From: Acidobacteriota bacterium
Lineage (GTDB): Bacteria; Acidobacteriota; Terriglobia; Acidiferrales; UBA7541
Direction of reading: 5' to 3'
NCBI GenBank assembly: GCA_003223245.1
Contig: QHYI01000123.1
Location: forward strand, 1-46,717
Length of the DNA: 46,717 bases
The notes under the pieces were generated by a model. It had not been told where the DNA came from. It was given only the letters and a program-made list of their open reading frames with translations, and did not search any database. Position numbers and translations under genes: made by a program. Positions 16,298 to 24,064 of the stretch are shown here, piece after piece (position 1 is the first letter of the stretch; each line of letters opens with the position of its first letter).

Positions 16298-17518
16298 CTA
16301 CGAATTCGACCGATCCTGCTTCTTGCGGCTCGGCTGCGCCGTGGAAGCCCCACCACCCGACTGGGCCGCGCGCGACTTCCTCTCCTCTGCCACGGTTTCC
16401 TCGGGCAGACTAGCCGATTTGCCGTCGGTCGCTTCGGCGCCCGCGGCAGCCGCTCCAGCTTTTCTTGCGGCTGGCTCCACAAGGGCCCCCTCACCTTCGC
16501 GCACGAAAGTGAGCCGGTTGTTGGTCTTGTCCCAATCAATGCATACCAAATCGCCCAAATTCACTTGATCGGTGGCCAAAAGGTTGGCCAACGGATAAAC
16601 GACATGGCGTTCTATGGCGCGCTTCAAGTGCCGCGCTCCGTAGCGTTGGTCAGTGCCTTCCTGTAGCAGGAAATCGCGGCCCGCAGGAGTTACGCGAAAG
16701 AGAAACTGTCCCTTGGCGGTGTCCAACACGCGCTGCTGCACTTGGCCCAGTTCGATGTCCAGCACTTCCTGCAACTGATCTTTCCGGAGGGGATGAAACA
16801 CTACAACTTTATCTAGACGGTTCATGAATTCGGGGGAGAACTTGCGTCGCGCCGCTTCGACGGCGGTGCGCTCTACCTTTTCGTCCAGTCCGCTTGCCGG
16901 TTTGTCTTTCGGCTGAATAAAGCCCATGCCGCCTTCCATCAATTCGGCGATTTCCCCGCCGCCCAGGTTGGAGGTGAGAAAAATGACCGTTTTGGACAAG
17001 TCCACCTTGCGATTGTCGCCAAGCGTCAACGTGGCTTTGTCCAGAATGCCCAGCAGCAACTGCCACAAAGCGTCGCTGGCCTTTTCTATTTCATCGAAGA
17101 GCAAAAAGCTGAGTTTCAGCTTGTCGGTGTGGCAGGCCGCCAGGGTCTCCTGAGTGATCAGCGGATGGGTTTCCCGGTGTCCCAGATAGCCTGGAGGCGA
17201 GCCAATCAGCTTGGCAATCTCGTGAGAGTGTTGAAACTCCGCGCAATCCACCTTAATGACCGCGCGCGCTTCTACAAAGAGGATTTCGGCGGCCGCTTCC
17301 ACAATACGCGTCTTTCCGGAACCGGTTGGACCGAGAAACAGCAGGTTCCCCACCGGGCGGCCGGGGGAATTCAAGCCCGCGCGGAAAACTTGATACAGGT
17401 CGACGAGCGCCTGCACCGCCTCTTCCTGGCCCACAATCTTCGAACGGAGCGCGGCCTGAAAATCGACCGTTTCCGCGCTGCGCTTATTCGGATCGAGAGA
17501 AAGGGTGTAGTCGCTCAT
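16298..17518 (-). CDS. Single-ring Clp-type AAA+ ATPase, copy 1
   Basis: A 406-residue AAA+ protein of the ClpA/ClpB D2 type. Walker A GPTGSGKT is at 63-70, the aromatic pore loop GYLG at 110-113, Walker B LLFDE at 139-143, sensor 1 TSN at 182-184, arginine finger R234 and sensor 2 GARHLKR at 294-300, followed by the C-terminal small domain. Residues 198-200 (MGF, in GGMGFIQP) align with the IGL/VGF loops by which ClpA and ClpC bind ClpP. There is no N-domain or first ring. The last 60 residues are low-complexity and charged. It follows the 144-residue gene by 9 bases, so the two form an operon. A polypeptide-threading role is inferred from the pore loop; the true partner is unknown. Confidence 0.9.
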   Translation of the reverse strand: MSDYTLSLDPNKRSAETVDFQAALRSKIVGQEEAVQALVDLYQVFRAGLNSPGRPVGNLLFLGPTGSGKTRIVEAAAEILFVEARAVIKVDCAEFQHSHEIAKLIGSPPGYLGHRETHPLITQETLAACHTDKLKLSFLLFDEIEKASDALWQLLLGILDKATLTLGDNRKVDLSKTVIFLTSNLGGGEIAELMEGGMGFIQPKDKPASGLDEKVERTAVEAARRKFSPEFMNRLDKVVVFHPLRKDQLQEVLDIELGQVQQRVLDTAKGQFLFRVTPAGRDFLLQEGTDQRYGARHLKRAIERHVVYPLANLLATDQVNLGDLVCIDWDKTNNRLTFVREGEGALVEPAARKAGAAAAGAEATDGKSASLPEETVAEERKSRAAQSGGGASTAQPSRKKQDRSNS

Positions 17519-17527
17519 AACTGCCTC

Positions 17528-17962
17528 CTAGCGAACCCGCCCGTGCGAGTTGCCATACCGCCCGCGTCCTCGGTCAAACTGTTCCAATTTGACCTGGATG
17601 GTCGACTGCAGGAGCCGCAACTGCATCAGCAGCTCCCTTGCCACCAGGGGCGATCCTGAAATTCCGAGCAGCGGCGGAAACACATCCGCCAATTCAAGAT
17701 TGAGCGTACGAAGAGAGGAAACAAGTTTTTGGACCGCCGGAGAGTGGGGATCCGCCAGGTCCGCGGAGTGGTTGCACTGCTCACGCAGAGCTCTCCAATT
17801 GAGCTCCACAAACGGATGTTTCTTCGAAACTTCCTTGACAACCTCCTCGGTAATGCGCGCACGCTGTCCCAGCCGCGCGAGATGCAATTGCTGCACTTTT
17901 CCGCCGCGGCGCACATTGTGCACCAGATAGAAGGAATTCCCTTTGCGGCGGACGAAAGCCAT
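17528..17962 (-). CDS. Small protein of unknown function, first gene of the AAA+ operon
   Basis: A 144-residue soluble protein with no signal or membrane segment. Residues 1-35 (MAFVRRKGNSFYLVHNVRRGG, then KVQQLHLARLGQ) look like the small beta-hairpin module seen at the start of some IS1634-type transposases and stand-alone small proteins, where a Lys/Arg-rich strand is followed by Y-L-V-x-N. The rest is helical: a KHPFVELNWRALRE segment and a long amphipathic stretch (about 75-130) that could form a coiled coil. The C-terminus is Gly/Arg-rich (DRGRGRYGNSHGRVR), as in nucleic-acid binders. There is no transposase catalytic domain. It may be an adaptor or substrate-recognition partner for the ATPase encoded 9 bases downstream; that is inference. 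Confidence 0.8.
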   Translation of the reverse strand: MAFVRRKGNSFYLVHNVRRGGKVQQLHLARLGQRARITEEVVKEVSKKHPFVELNWRALREQCNHSADLADPHSPAVQKLVSSLRTLNLELADVFPPLLGISGSPLVARELLMQLRLLQSTIQVKLEQFDRGRGRYGNSHGRVR

Positions 17963-18363
17963 GACTTACCTCGTCTTAAGCTCCATTCCGTGCGCGTAGT
18001 GTAAACATCTTCCACTACGCTCTGCAATATTAGACACAGAATTTCATCAAAAGTTGCACCTTATCAGTAACGCCTTCACCTGAAACATGCTAGCGGTTAT
18101 CACCCTCAATTCTTCTCTAATTTTCATCGATTTCGGTGCCTTCTTACTTGTTGTTCCGCAATCTGTCTGTCCTTTTTCTGCACATTCCCCGCTGATTCGA
18201 TGCGCAGGAAATAGGAAATACGCCTTGATTCTCCCTAGGTCCGCAACAGCGGCTACTCATTAAACCCGGCTGCGGCACTTTTCTCTTGTTCTTCGGAGGG
18301 GCTCAAACCTACCATGACGATGCCCTCGATTGTTGGCGATTTCGACTCAGGAGTCACGGCAAA
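17963..18363. other. Divergent intergenic region
   Basis: About 400 bases without a convincing gene, between the reverse AAA+ operon and the forward alkyltransferase-like gene. It contains the palindrome-covered promoter at 17994-18027. The stretch 18040-18300 is AT-richer than its surroundings and shows no clear structure; an in-frame start at 18286 for the ATL gene is possible but less likely than 18364. Confidence 0.6.
17994..18027 (-). promoter_or_regulatory. Promoter with overlapping operator-like palindrome, AAA+ operon
   Basis: On the reverse strand TTGCAG (18022-18027) and TTACAC (17999-18004) are 17 bases apart. A perfect inverted repeat GCGTAGT-N13-ACTACGC (17994-18000 and 18014-18020; arm centres 20 bases apart) covers the -10 and spacer. 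This is the geometry of a dimeric repressor site. The regulator is not identifiable here. Confidence 0.55.
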
Positions 18364-18711
18364 ATGTCATGGGATCCCGTCTATCGTCTGGTACAACGAA
18401 TTCCTCGCGGAAAGGTTCTAACGTACGGAGGGTTGGCTAAGGCTCTGCGCTTGCCTGGCGGAGCGCGCACGGCTGGACGCGCCATGGCCGCCACCCCTTC
18501 GGGAAAAGGCATTCCGTGGCACCGCGTGATTGGCGATCGCGGGAAAATCCTCATTCGCGGGCCACATGCTTTGCTCCAAAAGAAGCTCCTTGAAAGCGAA
18601 GGCGTACCCGTCGTCGAATTTCGTGTCGACCTGAAACGCCACTTCTGGCGGCCCTCCCAAAAACGCAAATCGAAAGCCGCTGCTCCGCGAAAGCGCTCTC
18701 CTCGAGTATAA
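18364..18711 (+). CDS. Alkyltransferase-like protein (MGMT/ATL family)
   Basis: A 115-residue protein with the DNA-binding fold of O6-alkylguanine-DNA alkyltransferases: YRLVQRIPRGKVLTYGGLAKAL, GGARTAGRAMAATP and IPWHRVIGDRGKI. The active-site PCHR is PWHR here (Trp at residue 52), the mark of ATL proteins. These cannot remove the alkyl group but flip and flag O6-alkylguanine for nucleotide excision repair. The start at 18364 (MSWDPVYRLV) matches the family and has GGAG 10 bases upstream. The C-terminal 25 residues are Lys/Arg-rich, probably adding DNA affinity. It stands alone and converges on the ADOP permease gene. Confidence 0.93.
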   Translation: MSWDPVYRLVQRIPRGKVLTYGGLAKALRLPGGARTAGRAMAATPSGKGIPWHRVIGDRGKILIRGPHALLQKKLLESEGVPVVEFRVDLKRHFWRPSQKRKSKAAAPRKRSPRV

Positions 18712-18820
18712 CGTTCCCTGCGAGCGTTCTCGGCACGTTCGCACACGGGTTTTGCATTCCGATTAGCTGCGAGGGGAGACGTTTCGGCGTGTTTCAACCG
18801 GCAAAAATAAACGGGTCATA

Positions 18821-18835
18821 TTGCGTGCGACGCAA
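18821..18835. repeat. Short perfect inverted repeat between convergent genes
   Basis: TTGCGT-GCG-ACGCAA, lying between the ATL gene and the 3' end of the ADOP permease. There is no T-run on either strand, so a terminator role is uncertain. Confidence 0.4.
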
Positions 18836-18856
18836 ATGCAAAGGCATGGTACTGCG

Positions 18857-21463
18857 CTACTCCTCGCGCAAAACCTGCATGGGCTCCACTCGCGCGGCAC
18901 GAATGGCGGGCGCGAGAGACGCAATCGCGGCGACAAAGAGCACCAGGAAAATTACAAAGGACAAGGTCACCGCATCGGTCGGTGAGACCCCATAAAGCAT
19001 CCCAGAGAGCACTCGTGTGAAGCCCACGGCGAGCCCCCAGCCGGCAACACAGCCAAGTAAGGTAACGCCGAGTCCTTGGAGAAGAAATTGCTTCACGATT
19101 TGCCCGCGCAGTGCACCTAGCGCCAAGCGCAAGCCCACTTCCCGCCGCCGCTGGCTCACGGTATAGCTGAGTGTTCCATACAGACCCACGCACGCGAGCG
19201 ACAGCGCTGTAGCCGAAAAAAAGCTCAGCAGAATGGCGCGCAAGCGATCTTCCCCAAACGCTTCGCCCAAATGCTCTTCGAGCGGCATGACCTCAAACAC
19301 CGAGCGGGCCGGTTCGACCTCGTGAACCTTCTTACGCAGTGTTTCGGCCATGGCCATTGGGTTCGTACTTGTCCGCACTAGGTAATACGGGTCGGGATCG
19401 AAACCGCTGCCACACCAATACACCGTGGGCGTAGGCTCGCGGTTCAAACCTTCTTCGCGCGCATCGCCAACGATTCCTCGGATTTCGCCCGGCCCGATGA
19501 ACGCCGTTTCCATTACGGCTTTCAAATGTCGCCCGATGCCCGTTGAACCCGCTAGATATGTATTCGCAAAACTACGGTTGATGAGCGCGCCCCCTTCCTG
19601 CGTGCCAAAACCTGGGCGGCAGTCCTCACCCTGCAGAAGCGGAATCTTCATCGTGGCAAGATAGCCGTCGGATATGAAACGATCCTCGGCAAGAATTTTG
19701 CGGTCCGGATTTACTTCTCCATCCGTAAACTTCAGCTCCGTTTCATACTCGCGCGCCAACCCTGGTAGGCCGCCCGAAGCCGCCGCCGCTTCTACGCCCG
19801 GCACGCGGCGAAGCGCGGCAATCGTCCCATCAATTCGCTGCGCTAGAGTCTTGGGGTTGGCCGTCTCGGCATAGGAGCCGGTGAGGTGAAAAGTCAGAAC
19901 GTGGCTAGGGTCAAAGCCGGGCGACACTCGGCCCAGCGCCTGAAAACTTCTCAGCAGCAATCCCGCTCCCGCGAGCAGCGTCACGGCAAGCATCACTTGC
20001 AGGCCTACAAGTAGCCACGGCAACGAGTGCCTTCCTGAAACCTGACCGCGGCCAGCGCGTGCTAACGAACTCGATAAATTCTCTCGCGTCTCGCGAATCG
20101 CCGGAAATAATCCGCACAGAACGGTCACCATGATCGAACAAGCGATCGTGTAAAGCACGATTCGGGCGTCGAGCCGGATTTCATCCACACGCGGCAGCTC
20201 CCCGGCGAGAGCCTGGAACACTTTTGACGCTGCCCCTGCCACAAACAATCCGAGCGCCCCACCGGCCAGCGTCAAAACAAACGTTTCTGTCAACAGCTGC
20301 ATAACGATAGCCCCGCGCGGAGCGCCCAGCGAAAATCGCAGAGAGATTTCCTGTTCACGCTGCCGTGCGCGGGCCAGTAACAGCGTTACGATGTTCGTGC
20401 ATGCGATCAGCAAAAGCAGCGATACCGAACCGAACAGCATCCACAACGACTTGCGCGCGCCGCCAACCGTCTCCTCCTTCAAAGGCTCGATCCTCACCCC
20501 CAAGTCGCCGTCCGTCTTCGGATACGCTTTTGCGAGTTGCGCTTGAACGGCCTCCAGGTCGGCCAAGGCCTGCGGCAAAGTCACACCACGCTTCAGACGC
20601 CCGATCGTCAAATACCATGTGCTGTCTCTACTCTGCGCCATGGGTGCATCCGTTGGAACTGCACCCCACAGATCTACATCCCGGTCCGGAAATAAAAACG
20701 ACGCAGGCATCACACCCACAATTCTGCTGGAGAATTTGCCGAAGCTCACCTTTTCCCGCAACACGTTTGGATCACTGCCGAAGTGATTGCGCCAGAACCG
20801 GTCGCTAATTACAACCGCGCTTGGCCCACCCCAATGTTCCTCCTCCGTAGTAAAATCGCGGCCTAGCTCGGGCGCAACTCCCCAAACCTGCACAAAACGC
20901 GGCGCCACAAACGCTGCCGTTACTTTCTCCGGCAGGATTCCAGAAGTCTCCGATTCATCTTCGGTGTAATACCCCGTGATGGCCTGGAACGTGGAATTCA
21001 TCCGGTTCCAATCCTCCAGGCGAGTGGGCGACAGACGACCCAACGGGTTCTTCACCTTGCGATGGAACTGTTCGAGCCACATCAGTTGATCGCCTTCGGG
21101 AAAAGGCAAAGGCCGCAGGAGAATCGCATCCATCGCGGAGAACACCGCGCTGTTCGCGCCGATTCCGAGCGCCAAGGTCAGAATCGCCGTGATGGAAAAC
21201 GAAGGGGATTTGCGCAGAAATCTTAAGGCGGACTTTAGATTGGCGACGGTGCTGTCGATAAACCGAATCTTGTACACATCGCGGACTTCTTCCTTGATTT
21301 GTTCTTTGCCGCCGAATTCCAGCATGGCCCGCCGGCGCGCCTCCCCCGGAGGCATGCCCGCGGCGATGTTGGCTTCGACGAGTTCTGCAATGTGAAAGCG
21401 CAGCTCGGAATCGAGTTGCGCGCCCGAGGCACGTTTGGGAAGAAAGAATTTCCACCAGGACAT
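18857..21463 (-). CDS. ADOP-type ABC transporter permease (MacB/FtsX-like, duplicated)
   Basis: An 868-residue inner-membrane protein. Residues 1-70 form the cytoplasmic prefix domain typical of acidobacterial duplicated orphan permeases (ELRFHIAELVEANIAAGMPPGEARRRAMLEFGG). The first MacB-like unit follows: a transmembrane helix (SITAILTLALGIGANSAVFS), a periplasmic domain at about 110-320, then three FtsX helices at about 340-470. A second copy of the same arrangement starts near 490 and ends in the FtsX helices at 750-860, closing with ARAARVEPMQVLREE. No ATPase gene is adjacent, hence orphan. It follows the PadR regulator by 9 bases, the standard arrangement for this family. The role is probably export or sensing of peptides or antibiotics, not resolvable here. 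Confidence 0.95.
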   Translation of the reverse strand: MSWWKFFLPKRASGAQLDSELRFHIAELVEANIAAGMPPGEARRRAMLEFGGKEQIKEEVRDVYKIRFIDSTVANLKSALRFLRKSPSFSITAILTLALGIGANSAVFSAMDAILLRPLPFPEGDQLMWLEQFHRKVKNPLGRLSPTRLEDWNRMNSTFQAITGYYTEDESETSGILPEKVTAAFVAPRFVQVWGVAPELGRDFTTEEEHWGGPSAVVISDRFWRNHFGSDPNVLREKVSFGKFSSRIVGVMPASFLFPDRDVDLWGAVPTDAPMAQSRDSTWYLTIGRLKRGVTLPQALADLEAVQAQLAKAYPKTDGDLGVRIEPLKEETVGGARKSLWMLFGSVSLLLLIACTNIVTLLLARARQREQEISLRFSLGAPRGAIVMQLLTETFVLTLAGGALGLFVAGAASKVFQALAGELPRVDEIRLDARIVLYTIACSIMVTVLCGLFPAIRETRENLSSSLARAGRGQVSGRHSLPWLLVGLQVMLAVTLLAGAGLLLRSFQALGRVSPGFDPSHVLTFHLTGSYAETANPKTLAQRIDGTIAALRRVPGVEAAAASGGLPGLAREYETELKFTDGEVNPDRKILAEDRFISDGYLATMKIPLLQGEDCRPGFGTQEGGALINRSFANTYLAGSTGIGRHLKAVMETAFIGPGEIRGIVGDAREEGLNREPTPTVYWCGSGFDPDPYYLVRTSTNPMAMAETLRKKVHEVEPARSVFEVMPLEEHLGEAFGEDRLRAILLSFFSATALSLACVGLYGTLSYTVSQRRREVGLRLALGALRGQIVKQFLLQGLGVTLLGCVAGWGLAVGFTRVLSGMLYGVSPTDAVTLSFVIFLVLFVAAIASLAPAIRAARVEPMQVLREE

Positions 21464-21472
21464 GACCGACTC

Positions 21473-21808
21473 CTAATTCGCGGCTTGAAGAATCTGCGCC
21501 ACCGCGCCCGCCAGGCGATTCCAATTCGATTCCTCACTGGCCAATTGCTTGCGGCCCTTCGCCGACAACTTATAGAACTTCGCGTCTCTCCCGTTGCTCG
21601 ACTGCCCCCATTCCGCTTCAAGCCAGCCGCGTTTCTCCAAGCGGTGCAGCGCGGGATAGAGCGAGCCTTGTTGCACCTGCAGGACTTCTTTGGAGATTTG
21701 CCGGATTCTTTGCGAGATGCCGTAACCGTGAACCGGGCCAAGCGCTACAATTTTCAAAATCAGCAGGTCCAGAGTTCCCTGCAGGAGATCCGACTTTTCC
21801 ATGGGCAT
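21473..21808 (-). CDS. PadR-family transcriptional regulator
   Basis: A 111-residue winged-helix protein: LLQGTLDLLILKIVALGPVHGYGISQRI, then LQVQQGSLYPALHRLEKRGWLEAEW and the two-stranded wing FYKLSAKGRKQL, ending in a dimerisation helix. The start at 21808 (MPMEKSDLLQGTL) has AGGAGAGG just upstream; a longer reading would run through the promoter. PadR proteins in this position are thought to repress their own promoter and the adjacent ADOP permease until an effector binds. A strong promoter with an overlapping ACATAT-N8-ATATGT repeat lies directly upstream. Confidence 0.95.
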   Translation of the reverse strand: MPMEKSDLLQGTLDLLILKIVALGPVHGYGISQRIRQISKEVLQVQQGSLYPALHRLEKRGWLEAEWGQSSNGRDAKFYKLSAKGRKQLASEESNWNRLAGAVAQILQAAN

Positions 21809-21827
21809 GACCTCTCCTAGACACTCG

Positions 21828-21859
21828 ACATATAAACATGCATATGTGTAGATTGTCAA
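21828..21859 (-). promoter_or_regulatory. PadR-ADOP promoter and operator
   Basis: On the reverse strand TTGACA (21854-21859) and TTTATA (21831-21836) are 17 bases apart, a near-consensus pair 20 bases before the PadR start. The inverted repeat ACATAT-N8-ATATGT (21828-21833, 21842-21847) covers the -10 and spacer, a spacing typical of PadR operators, so autorepression is likely. Confidence 0.75.
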
Positions 21860-22069
21860 GGAGAGACTAGCAAACGACCTTTGAGAGGCCCTCGCTCGAG
21901 CGAATTCCGCCACCCCGGCTCATCGGGGGACTTCCCGCCCGCAATATTCAGGAGCGGGACCCCTACGCATTTACGGGAGCATCGGCCCCGGGCGGCTGAC
22001 TTATGAAAACACAAACAGAACAACTGCGGTATCCTATACCTTCTCCTTGGTTCCGGATTAGAAGCGGCA

Positions 22070-22990
22070 ATGGACAACGCCATCCTTCAAGTGGAGAGTC
22101 TCGTCAAGCGCTACGGCGACGTGGAGGCCGTGCGCGGAGTCAGTTTTTCCGTGGAAGAAGGCGAAGTCTTCGGGCTGCTCGGCCCCAACGGCGCTGGCAA
22201 AACCAGCACCGTGGAAGTGCTTGAGGGCCTCCGTGACCGCGACGGCGGCTACGTCTCGGTCTGCGGACTAGATCCGCAGCGCGATGAGCAAGCGCTCAAG
22301 CACGAGATTGGCGCAGCGCTGCAATCTACAGCGCTTCCCGACAAGCTACGGGTCATGGAAGCTCTGCGCCTCTTTGCCAGCTTCTACAAAAGGCGGCGCA
22401 ATCCGGAAGAGTTGCTCGAGCGCTTCGGCCTTAAAGAAAAACGTCACGCCTTTTATAGCCAACTCTCCGGCGGACAAAAACAGCGGCTGGCCTTGGCTAT
22501 GGCGCTCGTCAACGATCCAAAACTGCTTTTTTTCGACGAACCCACCGCTGGACTCGATCCCCAGGTCCGCCGAGAGATTTACGACATCATTGAGGAACTG
22601 AAGCGCGACAAAAAAACCATTCTCATGACCACGCATTACATCGAAGAAGCCGAGCGCCTCTGCGACCGCGTGGCCATCATCGATCACGGGAAGGTAATCG
22701 CCTTGGGCACTCCCCGCGAACTCAAATCGCGCGCCAGTGGAACCACGCGCATCGAATTGCGCCTGTCCAAACCCGTAGCGAATGGCAAGCTCAAATCGCT
22801 CGAAGGCGTCGCGGACGCGCGTGAGGTGGATGGCGCTTTCGTGCTGCATTCGCAGCGACCGCCGCAAACCATCGTCTCTCTGGTGAAACATCTGGAAGCG
22901 GAAGGCAACGAACTGGTCAGCCTGGAAATCGCCACCCCCTCGCTGGAAGACGTGTTCATCGAAATGACCGGAAGGAGGCTCCGCGATTGA
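22070..22990 (+). CDS. ABC transporter ATP-binding protein (ABC-2 exporter)
   Basis: A 306-residue ATPase subunit of a DrrA/CcmA-type exporter. Walker A is GPNGAGKT, followed by the Q-loop near AALQST, the signature LSGGQKQRL, Walker B LLFFDEPTAGLD and the switch His in LMTTHYIEEAERLCDRV. A C-terminal extension of about 85 residues (from the RASGTTRIELRLSKP segment) matches the DUF4162-like tail of this subfamily. It overlaps the permease gene by 4 bases, so the two are co-translated. Substrates in the family are drugs, lipids or polysaccharides; the context does not decide. Confidence 0.95.
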   Translation: MDNAILQVESLVKRYGDVEAVRGVSFSVEEGEVFGLLGPNGAGKTSTVEVLEGLRDRDGGYVSVCGLDPQRDEQALKHEIGAALQSTALPDKLRVMEALRLFASFYKRRRNPEELLERFGLKEKRHAFYSQLSGGQKQRLALAMALVNDPKLLFFDEPTAGLDPQVRREIYDIIEELKRDKKTILMTTHYIEEAERLCDRVAIIDHGKVIALGTPRELKSRASGTTRIELRLSKPVANGKLKSLEGVADAREVDGAFVLHSQRPPQTIVSLVKHLEAEGNELVSLEIATPSLEDVFIEMTGRRLRD

Positions 22991-23925
22991 ATAACTTTGC
23001 CAGCTTGACCCTCCTGCGCATCCGTCTCGCCTTGCGCAACAAAATGTTTTTCTTTTTCAGCTTCGTGATGCCCCTCGGTTTCTTCTTCCTCTATCTCGGC
23101 GTGTTTGGCAAGGGCATCACTGGCTACGCCGCCTTTTTCCTGGGCGAAGTTCTTGCTCTCAACGTCATGGGAAGCTTCTGGGGCCTCAGCGCCACCATCG
23201 TGATGTTCCGCGAGCAGGGAATCCTTCGGCGTTTCCACGTCTCTCCCGTCACCGCGAGTGACATCCTCGCCTCGAGTGTCGTCGCCAATTTCGGCCTCGC
23301 TCTGCCGACGGTGCTTGTGGAACTCTTTCTTGCCACGGTCATCTACCACATCAACACCTGGAGCAGTCTGTTTGGTATTCTCGTCTTCATCGCCATCGGT
23401 ACCACCTCTTTCGCTTCCCTCGGTTTGGTTATCGCCAGCGTCACCAACACCATGCAAGAGACTCAGGTCCTCAACAACCTCATTTGGCTTCCATTGATCT
23501 TTCTCTCGGGCGCAACCCTTCCTCTTGCCTATCTTCCGCGCATCGTTCAACGCGTGGGCCTATTTCTCCCCGCCACGTATCTGGTCAACGCGTTTCAGCA
23601 GATCATCGTTAATTCTGCCTCGCTGCTCAGCCGCTACGCGGAAATCATCTCGCTGGTTGTCTGGGCTATCCTTACCTTTTTCCTTTCCATGCAGCTTTTC
23701 CGTTGGGAGCCGGAAACCAAGATCCCGCGCCGCGCCAAACTCCTCGTCGCGGCCACGGCCATTCCTTTTGTCCTGCTGGGCGCCTGGGAAAATCGCACCG
23801 ACCGCATCCTCAAGGAGTCCCGAACCACCTTTGAAAGCGCGGTCAATTCGCCGCATCCGGCCCTTGGTAGAATTTCCATGCCATCTGCAGGCGCAAGCAA
23901 ACCATCCGACAACTCCTCCAAATAG
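22987..23925 (+). CDS. ABC-2 type transporter permease
   Basis: A 312-residue membrane subunit partnering the ATPase just upstream. It starts at TTG 22987, inside the ATTGA that ends the ATPase gene. Six hydrophobic segments are visible (about residues 20-40, 50-75, 95-120, 130-155, 165-190, 220-240), with the ABC-2 motif LIWLPLIFLSGATLPLAYLPRIVQ before the last pair. A further hydrophobic segment (LLVAATAIPFVLLGAW, about 258-273) leads to a polar tail of about 40 residues, an extension beyond the usual ABC-2 fold. Confidence 0.93.
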   Translation: MNNFASLTLLRIRLALRNKMFFFFSFVMPLGFFFLYLGVFGKGITGYAAFFLGEVLALNVMGSFWGLSATIVMFREQGILRRFHVSPVTASDILASSVVANFGLALPTVLVELFLATVIYHINTWSSLFGILVFIAIGTTSFASLGLVIASVTNTMQETQVLNNLIWLPLIFLSGATLPLAYLPRIVQRVGLFLPATYLVNAFQQIIVNSASLLSRYAEIISLVVWAILTFFLSMQLFRWEPETKIPRRAKLLVAATAIPFVLLGAWENRTDRILKESRTTFESAVNSPHPALGRISMPSAGASKPSDNSSK

Positions 23926-24064
23926 CAGCCGTCTCTTGCCGCCAATTTGGTTCGCGGGCTCTCTCCTTCCATACTTCTCCTGATTGACGCTCCCTCTGCT
24001 CTTCCCTTATTCTGAATTTTCAACCTGCACCGCTAACACGCGGCTCATTTCAAGGGGAGTGTAT

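Noticed and set aside
17528-17962. Remnant transposase / insertion sequence
   Set aside because: No catalytic domain, no terminal inverted repeats or target duplication, and the gene is in an operon with an AAA+ ATPase.
22684-23550. Reverse-strand open frame across the ABC transporter genes
   Set aside because: Very charged, no motif, antisense to two clear overlapping transporter genes.
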